Shown here: positions 25,554 to 32,042 of the stretch, piece after piece
Layout of the letters: each line of letters starts with the position of its first letter
Numbering within the stretch: position 1 is the stretch's first letter
Source: Roseomonas aeriglobus
GTDB taxonomy: Bacteria > Pseudomonadota > Alphaproteobacteria > Sphingomonadales > Sphingomonadaceae
NCBI GenBank assembly: GCA_016937575.1
Contig: JAFHKN010000005.1
Location: forward strand, 62,001-126,000
DNA length: 64,000 bases
Reading direction: 5' to 3'
The notes under the pieces: generated by a model
The model's database searches: none
What the model was told of the DNA's origin: nothing
What the model saw: the letters and a program-made list of their open reading frames with translations, nothing else
Made by a program: the position numbers and the translations under genes

Positions 25554-27549
25554 CGCGATTCTCCTCGCCCATCGGGCGAACCGTCACGACACGCATCATC
25601 CCCGCGGTCATGTGATAGAGATTGTGGCAGTGGAACGCCCAGTCGCCGGGCGCATCGGCCGTTACGTCGAATGTCATCTTACCGCCGGGCGCCACATTCA
25701 CCGTGTGCTTGCGAGGCGCGAAGTCGCCATGTCCGGTCACCAGCTCGAAGAAGTGGCCGTGCAAATGAATTGGGTGCGGCATCATCGTGTCATTGACCAG
25801 GGTGACGCGCGCGCGCTCGTCCTTGCGGAACGGGATGGGGTCGGCAGGGTCGCTCATCTTCTGGCCGTCAAAGCCCCACATGTAGCGCTCCATATTGCCC
25901 GTCAGGTGGATCTCCAACTGACGCGACGGGGCGCGAACGTCCGGGTTGCGGTCGAGCGCGACAAGATCGCGATAAGTGAGCACGCGATGATCCGCGTCCT
26001 CCAGCCCCTGCGGCGGCTCGCCCGTGCGGTCCTTCGGCATCGGCGAGATGGTCTGCACTCCCGGTCCCATCTTGACGCCGGGCGCGTTCTTGGGGTTGCG
26101 CATGTTCATGTCCATGCTGCCGCCTGACCCATGATCCATCCCGGCCATGCCGCCGCTGCTCATCTGACCATGGTCCATGCCCGCCATCCCGGCAGCGCCC
26201 GCCGCCATTTGGCTATGGTCCATCCCTGGCATAGCGCCGCTCATCTGGTCGCCCCCCATCCCAGCCATGCCGGCCATCGCAGCGCCTACCGCCTTCGTTC
26301 CGTGATCGGTGGGCTCTTTCCACCCGGTGAGCTTCCACAGGTTGCGCGAGGCATTCTGCATCAACGTGGGATCCGGCCCGCGCTTTGCGACCGGGTTCTC
26401 GTCCGCCATACCGGACATCCCCTCCATCCCGCTCATGTCCATGCCCATGTCGGTCATGGTCAGCAACGTGCGCGGGCGGAGCGGCGGGACCGGGGCGATC
26501 ATGCCCTCGCGCGGGGCCAGTGTCGCGCGCCCCATGCCGGATCGGTCGATCGCCTCGGAAACGAAGCTGTAGGCGCGGTCCTCGGGCGTCACGATCACGT
26601 CGAAGGTTTCCGCGACGCCGATCTGGAATTCGTCCACGGTTACCGGCCGGACGTTCTGGCCGTCGGCCTGCACCACCGTCATCGGCAAGTCAGGGATGCG
26701 CACGTTGAAGTTGGTTTGCGCCGCAGCATTGACGATGCGCAGCCGAACCCGCTCGCCCGGTCGGAAGAGGCCCGTCCAGTTGTCGTAAGGGCCAAAGCCA
26801 TTGACGAGGAAGGTGTAGGTCGACCCCGTAACATCCGCAATATCGGCCGGGTCCATGCGCATCTTGCCCCATTCCATCCGATCCTTGAGGCGCATCTCGC
26901 GGCCGGCGAGCAGCCCGCTCAGCGTCGGGCGCTGATAGTTGAAATAGGCGCCGCCCATCTGCTTGAGCTTGCGGAAAATTTCCTCGCCCGTCATTTCGCT
27001 ATGGTCGGAGAGGACGATCACATGCTCGCGGTCGAACGCGATCGGGTCGGCACCGGCCGGATCAATCACGATGGGTCCGTAGAGCCCTGCCTGCTCCTGT
27101 TCGCCCGAATGGCTGTGATACCAGTAGGTGCCCGACTGCAAGATCGGGAATTCGTATACGAAGGTCGAACGCGCCTTGATGCCAGGGAAGCTGATGCCGG
27201 GCACGCCGTCCATTTGGAACGGCAGAATGAGCCCGTGCCAGTGAATCGAGCTATCCTCGTCGAGATTGTTGGTCACTGCGAGACGGACGTTCTGGCCCTC
27301 CTGGAGGCGGACGAGCGGTGCGGGCACGGTGCCGTTGACGCCGATTGCCGGCGTGGTGATCCCGTCCATGACGAGCTTCATCCTGTCGATCGTCAGCGCG
27401 ATGTTTGTGCCCGACACGGTCGGCAGGGGCCTGGCGATGCCGCGCGACACAGGTTGCGCCCAAGCCGGCAGGTAGGCCGACATGGCCAGCGTGCCGCCAA
27501 GCATGGCGGTTCCGCGCATTACGTCGCGCCGGTTTAGATTGCGGCTCAT
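25543..27549 (-). CDS. pcoA: Periplasmic multicopper oxidase CopA (PcoA)
   Basis: The 668-residue protein has a Tat signal (RRDVMRGTAMLGG) and all four copper motifs: SIHWHGLILP, WYHSHSGEQ, PHPIHLHGHFFE and HCHNLYHMTAGMM. Between residues 375 and 490 it has a Met/His-rich region (GMDMSGMEGMSGM, GMDHSQMAAG), as in CopA/PcoA copper-resistance oxidases. It is thought to oxidise Cu(I) or sequester copper in the periplasm. It precedes copB with an 11-base overlap. An ECF-type promoter motif lies at 27620-27645 and a 12-G run lies between that motif and the start codon. Confidence 0.95.
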   Translation of the reverse strand: MSRNLNRRDVMRGTAMLGGTLAMSAYLPAWAQPVSRGIARPLPTVSGTNIALTIDRMKLVMDGITTPAIGVNGTVPAPLVRLQEGQNVRLAVTNNLDEDSSIHWHGLILPFQMDGVPGISFPGIKARSTFVYEFPILQSGTYWYHSHSGEQEQAGLYGPIVIDPAGADPIAFDREHVIVLSDHSEMTGEEIFRKLKQMGGAYFNYQRPTLSGLLAGREMRLKDRMEWGKMRMDPADIADVTGSTYTFLVNGFGPYDNWTGLFRPGERVRLRIVNAAAQTNFNVRIPDLPMTVVQADGQNVRPVTVDEFQIGVAETFDVIVTPEDRAYSFVSEAIDRSGMGRATLAPREGMIAPVPPLRPRTLLTMTDMGMDMSGMEGMSGMADENPVAKRGPDPTLMQNASRNLWKLTGWKEPTDHGTKAVGAAMAGMAGMGGDQMSGAMPGMDHSQMAAGAAGMAGMDHGQMSSGGMAGMDHGSGGSMDMNMRNPKNAPGVKMGPGVQTISPMPKDRTGEPPQGLEDADHRVLTYRDLVALDRNPDVRAPSRQLEIHLTGNMERYMWGFDGQKMSDPADPIPFRKDERARVTLVNDTMMPHPIHLHGHFFELVTGHGDFAPRKHTVNVAPGGKMTFDVTADAPGDWAFHCHNLYHMTAGMMRVVTVRPMGEENRDAA

Positions 27550-27589
27550 GCCTTTCCTTCGCTCCAGTTCAATGCTTGCGGCCGGCGGC

Positions 27590-27601
27590 GGGGGGGGGGG
27601 G
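27590..27601. repeat. Homopolymer of 12 G in the leader of the multicopper oxidase gene
   Basis: Twelve consecutive G (12 C on the coding strand) lie 40 bases before the oxidase start and just downstream of the candidate -10 block at 27620-27625. Such runs vary in length by slippage and can also be sequencing-error sites. Confidence 0.7.
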
Positions 27602-27619
27602 CGCCGACCTTATCTTTCA

Positions 27620-27645
27620 TTACGCGCAAATAGGCTCATCCCCTC
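27620..27645 (-). promoter_or_regulatory. Candidate ECF sigma promoter of the oxidase operon, GAGGGG-N14-GCGTAA
   Basis: GAGGGG overlaps the stop codon of the sigma-factor gene, and GCGTAATG follows after 14 bases, directed at the multicopper oxidase gene. The sigma factor would thus drive its own downstream operon in addition to read-through from the anti-sigma promoter. Confidence 0.75.
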
Positions 27646-28216
27646 ACGCGAAGTCGAGAATTTTCGATAATCTTTCACGCGCACGCCGGAGCCGCGTCTC
27701 CACGGCCTTTCCGCTGATCCCCAGCGCGGCGGCGGTTTCCGCCTGGGACAAGCCCTCCACGGTCCGCAGCAAAAGCGTCTCCTTGAGCGTGGCCGGCAGC
27801 TCGGACACCGCGCGCGAAAGCCGCGCAAGCTCTGCGCGATCGAAGGTGATGGCGTCGGCACCCGGCGCCTCGTCCCGCTCACTCTCCATGGTGTCGGGCG
27901 GCAGCGAAGAGGCGAACGATAGTATCTGGCGTATGCGCCGCCGCCTGTGCCAGTCGCGGCTCTTGTTGATCGCCACGCGGGTCAGCCACGCAGCGAGCGG
28001 CCGATCTCCGTCATACTTTCGCAAGTTCTGAAAGGCGGCCACGAAGCATTCCTGAGTGAGGTCAAGCGCCTCTTCGGCGTCGCCGATATGCGAGCGGATC
28101 AGGCGGTAGACCGGTCTTTGGTGCCGCCGCATGATCTCAGCGAACGCAGCCTGACGTCCGGCGAGCGTCAAGGCGGCGAGTTCGCCGTCCGTGCAGGCCG
28201 CGAGATCAAGGCTCAC
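27644..28216 (-). CDS. ECF-type RNA polymerase sigma factor
   Basis: The 190-residue protein has region 2 (LDLTQECFVAAFQNLRKYDGDRPLAAWL, split by a loop) and region 4 with a helix-turn-helix (ELPATLKETLLLRTVEGLSQ, then AAALGISGKAVETRLRRARE). A long spacer (residues 100-125) joins them. It directs RNA polymerase to a small regulon. It is the third gene of an operon with an anti-sigma-like and a sensor gene, with four-base overlaps, the architecture of cnrYXH. The likely targets are promoters with GAGGGG-N14-GCGTA found across this window. Confidence 0.92.
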   Translation of the reverse strand: MSLDLAACTDGELAALTLAGRQAAFAEIMRRHQRPVYRLIRSHIGDAEEALDLTQECFVAAFQNLRKYDGDRPLAAWLTRVAINKSRDWHRRRRIRQILSFASSLPPDTMESERDEAPGADAITFDRAELARLSRAVSELPATLKETLLLRTVEGLSQAETAAALGISGKAVETRLRRARERLSKILDFA

Positions 28217-28656
28217 CGCGCGTCTGCGGTCAGCGCCTTCACCACCGCGCGGTCAAACGTCCTCGCCTGGTCGGGCCGCAGGATCTGCCGCATCGCGAAC
28301 ATATGGTTCAACGTCTCCTTCTGGAGCTCACCCATCGCGCCGTGCGAACGATCGACGGCGGCCGCGACCTGCGGCCCGTTACCATGTTCGGCCTCGATGG
28401 CGGCGGCGAGCCGGGCGTTGTCGGCTCTGAGTTCCAGCTCCAAGGCACGCCTTCGAACGGTGAAGTGAGACTCCAGCATCTGGAGCTTGGTCTGTTGAGC
28501 TTCGTCCAGCTCGAGCCCGTCGTGGAGCAAGCTGTGAAGCTCAACGCCCGGGCTTGGCGGGGAGGGGAATAACTCACGTCCAGCCCACACGCCTGCGACC
28601 GCCGCCACGAACGCGACGATGGCGATCAGCATCGCCCTCCGGGCGCCGCTCGTCAC
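28213..28656 (-). CDS. Periplasmic heavy-metal sensor (CnrX/CpxP-Spy-like)
   Basis: The 147-residue protein has one N-terminal membrane anchor (ALLIAIV-type helix, residues 8-26) and a periplasmic all-helical domain. That domain has LLHDGLELDEAQQTKLQMLE, RRRALELELRADNARLAAAIEAEHG and HGAMGELQKETLNHMFAMRQ, the pattern of the CnrX and Spy/CpxP-like metal sensors. Met and His residues near the third helix (NHMFAMRQ, HG) could bind Cu. It would hold or release the anti-sigma factor in response to metal. It overlaps both neighbours by four bases. Confidence 0.8.
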   Translation of the reverse strand: MTSGARRAMLIAIVAFVAAVAGVWAGRELFPSPPSPGVELHSLLHDGLELDEAQQTKLQMLESHFTVRRRALELELRADNARLAAAIEAEHGNGPQVAAAVDRSHGAMGELQKETLNHMFAMRQILRPDQARTFDRAVVKALTADAR

Positions 28657-28937
28657 TGGAACGCGAGCAAGGTCGAAGGCGCTAGCGGCATGGCAGGCCC
28701 GAAGGGTGTTAGCGTCGGCACCTGCGCAGTCGCCGCTGTGGACGACAATCCGCCGCCCACCACTCCCAAGGCGACTGCGCCTAGCGCTGCCAGCATGCCG
28801 GATCGCAGCGTAACTCCGCCGCCCGCGCGCCGCTCCGCCGCGATCAACCGCATGACATCGCCTTCCAGTTCAGCAAGCCGTGGATGAAGCGGTTGCTCGG
28901 CAAGGCGGCGCAACGCGCTGTCTAAATTCATGTCCAT
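28653..28937 (-). CDS. Small membrane anti-sigma factor (CnrY-like)
   Basis: The 94-residue protein has a cytoplasmic N-terminal part (MDMNLDSALRRLAEQPLHPR, RLIAAERRAG), one membrane helix (SGMLAALGAVALGVVGGGL) and a short periplasmic tail. CnrY-type anti-sigma factors share this layout: a short cytoplasmic helix grips the sigma factor and the tail contacts the sensor. Start 28937 is chosen because GGAGG is seven bases upstream; 28943 is too close to it. It is the first gene of the operon, overlaps the sensor gene by four bases, and has an ECF-type motif upstream, implying autoregulation. Confidence 0.75.
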   Translation of the reverse strand: MDMNLDSALRRLAEQPLHPRLAELEGDVMRLIAAERRAGGGVTLRSGMLAALGAVALGVVGGGLSSTAATAQVPTLTPFGPAMPLAPSTLLAFQ

Positions 28938-28965
28938 GTTCATTCCTCCGCCGTCCTCACATCCA

Positions 28966-28991
28966 TTACGCACGGCCGGTGAACACCCCTC
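28966..28991 (-). promoter_or_regulatory. Candidate autoregulated ECF sigma promoter, GAGGGG-N14-GCGTAA
   Basis: GAGGGG and GCGTAATG are 14 bases apart on the minus strand, 28 bases upstream of the anti-sigma start. ECF operons usually carry their own sigma's promoter, so this copy is the best guide to the motif's identity. Confidence 0.8.
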
Positions 28992-29247
28992 GAGTCCGAA
29001 GCGAGCGAATGTCACACACCCCCCGGACGCGGCTGCGCACTCTTCCATTGCGTCCAATCGCTCGCAGCTGGCTACGCAGCCGACAATCCACGCGTCCCGC
29101 TGTTCAAATTCCTTGGCAACTCTGTTTGCAGGCCGAGCGCGCCACTGAGCGGACGCCGCGGCGTTAGAAATAGAGGAGCCGGGCGACACCGGTCGGCACG
29201 GCTCTTCCGCTGTTTACAAATGAATGTGCTATCTCTTGGAAACCCTA

Positions 29248-29338
29248 GGGGCTGTTGAAAAACGTGCCGCTGGTAGCCGGGTCCGGTTGGGGGCGGAATG
29301 ACACCCCAAAGCATAGCGATCCCGTCTCGCATGGGATC
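29248..29338 (+). repeat. 91-bp direct repeat, copy 1
   Basis: This segment begins GGGGCTGTTGAAAAA and ends CATGGGATC. It is about 93 percent identical to 51582-51672 in the same orientation. It contains a short inverted repeat TTGGGG/CCCCAA. It may be a transposon end or recombination site. The rest of 28992-29396 shows no gene. Confidence 0.8.
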
Positions 29339-29396
29339 GAGAAATGGGAAAGTGACTATCCCTCCCGTTGCGGCGGCAGCCTTCGATATGTCGCTT

Positions 29397-29714
29397 TTAC
29401 TTTCCCGGCCGCAAGCCATCTGGGTAGTCGTTCATTGTACCTCGGCGCACAGCGATATGGAAGAACCCAGATCGCCGCACGATCGCTTCAGCCTTACGAA
29501 CGCAACTAGCTGCCCGCTTGTCGTCTGAAACCAAATCGATTTTCCGTTGCTTATCTGGCAATTCTCTTAACCAATCGCGAACTTCTCGCTCTTTCGACAT
29601 GACCATATCTTGGATTTGAAAATGGCATACCCCCTCTTCGACATGAACATAAACGGGATAGCCAAGAGACTGTCCTGCTAACGATAGCGCCAGTGCCATG
29701 TATGTATTGGTCAT
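29397..29714 (-). CDS. Hypothetical protein, weakly ExbD-like
   Basis: The 105-residue frame has no signal peptide or membrane segment. The pattern LVSDDKRAASCVRKAEAIVRRSGFFHIAVR resembles the periplasmic core of ExbD/TolR proteins, but the N-terminal membrane anchor is missing. The ribosome binding site is weak and there is no partner exbB. It could be a truncated ExbD relative or an unrelated small protein. Confidence 0.4.
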   Translation of the reverse strand: MTNTYMALALSLAGQSLGYPVYVHVEEGVCHFQIQDMVMSKEREVRDWLRELPDKQRKIDLVSDDKRAASCVRKAEAIVRRSGFFHIAVRRGTMNDYPDGLRPGK

Positions 29715-30404
29715 GCGTACACGCCTAACACGTATGATCGGCTCCGCAATAATGCTGTCTGCTCGCCGCCTATTCCCGATTGGGAAGGCGCAGCGAGAAA
29801 GCTGGGCAGGATCGTTCTCTTGATGCGCCTAGGGGAGCTACTTTCTCGAAATCTGTTCCCGATTGAGTTTTCTCAAAACAGCCCGTCGTACATGGGAAAG
29901 CGGGAATATTTCTGCACGGCAAATGGCCGGTTTCGAAACGCCGAGACGATTTACTGAACGGCAGGATTTGGGCGGTTCCTGCCGTCGCCGTCAAACGCTG
30001 GTATGCCAGTCAGCGTCAGAGTGTCCGGCAGCGCACGGTTTTGACGGCTTGCCGGACAAGATCGGCGCGCAACGGGTTTACGGACACGTTCTGTTCGCTC
30101 CTAGCGTACGCAAAACTCACTTTCGTGTCGTGACCCCAATGTGAGCATGAGGGCACCGATATCGAGCAAGCTACGCTGAATGCGAGCACAGCGTCGTTGA
30201 GCGCGAGCACGCGCGGTCGCCCGTTCTCACCAAGCGTGAGCAGGAATCTACGCTGATTGCGAGCAAGACAAGCTGTAAGCGTGGCCTGAGGGCCGCCTTG
30301 CCCGTTTGGCCGTAGCCGGGATGCTTATCGTCTTTGACGAGGGCGCGGGCGGTGCGGGAAGTTTTCGGTTCTGAGACTGGTCGTACGAGCGCTCGACGGC
30401 CTCG
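29715..30404. other. Gene-free stretch with repeat motifs
   Basis: No credible gene is seen. The stretch holds: TTCCCGATTGGGAA near 29773; a triple TCGGGAA-type motif at 29838-29880 (minus); a perfect inverted repeat TGTCCGGCA/TGCCGGACA at 30022-30058; and, at about 30156-30275, a cluster of GCGAGCA/GTGAGCA units (CTGAATGCGAGCA, CTGATTGCGAGCA) resembling the terminal arrays of the elements at 33819 and 42145. It ends in the 5' edge of a relaxase remnant. Confidence 0.6.
29838..29880 (-). repeat. Triple GGGAA-type motif, copy 1
   Basis: On the minus strand the order is TTTTGAGAAAA, AATCGGGAACA and ATTTCGAGAAA, matching the two other copies at 31789-31828 and 34055-34094 with some substitutions. 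Confidence 0.6.
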
Positions 30405-30974
30405 GTGGAGGTGGAGGCGATCCGCGAGCGGTGGGCCGGGATGGTCAACAGCGCGCTGGAACACGCCCAGGTAGCCGAGCGGGTCGATCACCGCAGTTAC
30501 GAGCGTCAGGGGCTGGATATCGAACCGACCGTGAAGATGGGCCATGCGTCGGCCGCGATCGAGCGGCGCGCGTCGGCCGAGCAGATCGCGGCCGGCAAGG
30601 AGCCGCACGCCGTTACCCCGCGCGGGCAGATGAACGAGGCGATCATGGAGAAGCGGGGGCTGGGCTTCTACATCGAGCGTGGTCAGGAGCGGATACGGGA
30701 GTGGTCCCACCAACTCCGCGAGCGTGCCGATCTAGCGATGCAGGGCATGTCCAGCTTGGTCCAGGGCGCAGCGCGGGCGATGCGATCGGGGCTACAGACC
30801 AGCAGCGAGGGCGGGTTCGGGGCGGTGCCGGCGCTCGACCAGTCACCCCAGCGCGACCAGGTGCCGGCGATTGAGCTGGACCAATCGGGGCAGCGTGGGC
30901 GCGATCGGCAGCGAGAGCAGGAGCTAGACCGTCAGCGTGGACGTGACGGGCCGGATATCGGGTTCGGGCGGTAG
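30405..30974 (+). pseudogene. C-terminal remnant of a MobA/MobL relaxase
   Basis: The frame contains EAIRERWAGMVNSALEHAQV, RVDHRSYERQGLDIEPTVK and MGHASAAIERR, the end of the MobA/MobL relaxase domain, followed by a charged repetitive tail (DRQREQELDRQRGRDG). The N-terminal catalytic domain is absent upstream, where the mobile-element-like repeat array ends. It could be translated from the GTG/ATG near 30405 but cannot nick DNA. It is distinct from the TraA copies at 5280 and 9588. Confidence 0.75.
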
Positions 30975-31018
30975 GGTCGCTGTCGAAGAATCGTTTTCGG
31001 CAGAGTGTAAGGTAATGC

Positions 31019-31047
31019 TTGACAAATGTCAGGAAATGCCTTACAAT
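31019..31047 (+). promoter_or_regulatory. Sigma-70 promoter of higBA
   Basis: TTGACA and TACAAT are separated by 17 bases. The -10 ends six bases before the higB ATG, so the transcript would start at or next to the start codon. The promoter is embedded in an inverted repeat TGTAAGG/CCTTACA, a likely operator for HigA. A related GTAAGG/TTACAC cluster lies between higB and higA near 31370-31405. Confidence 0.7.
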
Positions 31048-31053
31048 GTGTCT

Positions 31054-31329
31054 ATGATTAAAACATACACCAGCAAGGCGCTCGAAGCCTTCGCCACCAA
31101 GGGAGATGGCTCAAAACTTCCCGTCCAGAACCACAACCGCGTTCGCCGCATCCTGCTCACGCTGGATGCTGCCACGAAGCCCGAGGACATGAATGTTCCG
31201 GGCTTTCGCTTTCATGGGTTGAGCACCAAGCCCAAACGATATGCGGTCGATGCCAGCGGCAATTACCGGGTCACATGGGCTTGGGATGACGGCGATGCGA
31301 TCGACGTGAACATCGAGGACTATCACTAG
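31054..31329 (+). CDS. higB: HigB-type toxin of a type II toxin-antitoxin pair
   Basis: The 91-residue protein matches the HigB/RelE family: MIKTYTSKALEAFA, then KLPVQNHNRVRRILLTLDAA, PGFRFHGLSTKPKRYAVDAS and the closing strand YRVTWAWDDGDAIDVNIEDYH. HigB toxins cleave mRNA on the ribosome. The toxin gene precedes the antitoxin gene, as usual for higBA. The start is six bases after the -10 box, suggesting a leaderless message. Confidence 0.9.
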   Translation: MIKTYTSKALEAFATKGDGSKLPVQNHNRVRRILLTLDAATKPEDMNVPGFRFHGLSTKPKRYAVDASGNYRVTWAWDDGDAIDVNIEDYH

Positions 31330-31448
31330 GAGGGTGTCCCCCCTCCTAAAAATCTGTCAGTCATTGCTTGACATGTAAGGCTTTAGTTTACACATAGGAC
31401 TTACACAGAGACGCATGATGATCCGGGATCGGCCCGGACAGGAGACAG

Positions 31449-31757
31449 ATGATGAACCAGCTCGTATCCGGCCTTGCCCCGATGCACCCCGGTGAGCTGC
31501 TGCGGGAGGACATTCTGCCCGCGCTCAACAAGCCCAAGGCGGAGATCGCCAGGCTGATCGAGGTGTCGCGGCAGACCCTCTACGATATCCTCGCTGAAAA
31601 GCAGGATGTCACCCCGACTATGGCGCTTCGGATCGGCAAGCTCACCGGCACCACGCCCGAAATGTGGGTGAACATGCAGCGCAATTACGACCTGCGCGTG
31701 CAGGCCGTGAAGGATGCCGATATCATCGCGCGTATCCCGACCTTGGAAGCCGCCTGA
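31449..31757 (+). CDS. higA: HigA-family antitoxin
   Basis: The 102-residue protein begins with APMHPGELLREDILP, the conserved start of HigA antitoxins, followed by a helix-turn-helix (AEIARLIEVSRQTLYDILAE). It binds HigB and represses the operon by DNA binding. It lies 119 bases after higB, a gap that holds a second GTAAGG-type cluster, so it may also have its own promoter. Start at the first Met of MMNQ after AGGAGAC. A strong terminator follows at 31825. Confidence 0.92.
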   Translation: MMNQLVSGLAPMHPGELLREDILPALNKPKAEIARLIEVSRQTLYDILAEKQDVTPTMALRIGKLTGTTPEMWVNMQRNYDLRVQAVKDADIIARIPTLEAA

Positions 31758-31788
31758 TCCTTTCTCGATTTCCCGTCGAGGTCGAGCC

Positions 31789-31828
31789 ATTTCGGGAAAA
31801 GTGAATTGGGAACAAATTCTGGGAAAAG
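31789..31828 (+). repeat. Triple GGGAA-type motif, copy 2
   Basis: ATTTCGGGAAAA, AATTGGGAACA and ATTCTGGGAAAA follow one another in the same order and spacing as at 34055-34094. The last unit overlaps the higA terminator. Confidence 0.6.
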
Positions 31829-31871
31829 CCCGCCTCGCCGCCCGCTTTACGCCGACAGCGAGGCGGGCTTT
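31825..31871 (+). terminator. Terminator of higBA
   Basis: AAAGCCCGCCTCGC at 31825-31838 pairs perfectly with GCGAGGCGGGCTTT at 31858-31871, ending in a T-rich tail (TTTCTC). Confidence 0.85.
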
Positions 31872-31910
31872 CTCATACGCCCTCGTTTCAGAGAAGCGCA
31901 GGTCGGACCT

Positions 31911-31981
31911 GCAAAAAGGGCTTGCAATGTAGGATTCTAAATCGTTCACCCTTTGTTCCGCACTCATGGTGAGTCGGGCTT
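31911..31981 (+). repeat. 71-bp inverted repeat, left copy
   Basis: This segment (GCAAAAAGGGCTTGCAATG ... GTGAGTCGGGCTT) recurs at 51468-51538 in inverted orientation with two mismatches. Each copy lies 61-63 bases upstream of an inward-facing gene for a secreted protein (32043 and 51404). It could be a duplicated promoter region, a recombinase site, or both. Confidence 0.85.
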
Positions 31982-32042
31982 GGGTGGTCCGCCGCAACGG
32001 TCGGGCCGTCCATGCTGTAGATGATCGTCATCAGGAGAATGC

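Noticed and set aside
26090..26480. Repetitive stretch of GGCATGGACCATGGxCAG-type units that looks like a tandem repeat
   Set aside because: It encodes the Met/His-rich copper-binding segment of the multicopper oxidase in frame; the repetition is at protein level.
30156..30275. Repeats considered as a CRISPR array or replication iterons
   Set aside because: Units vary in length and spacing, there are no regular spacers or cas genes, and no replication initiator is nearby; element-end arrays explain them better.
30171..30713. Minus-strand 180-residue frame across the relaxase remnant
   Set aside because: The plus strand matches MobA/MobL; the reverse frame has no motif.
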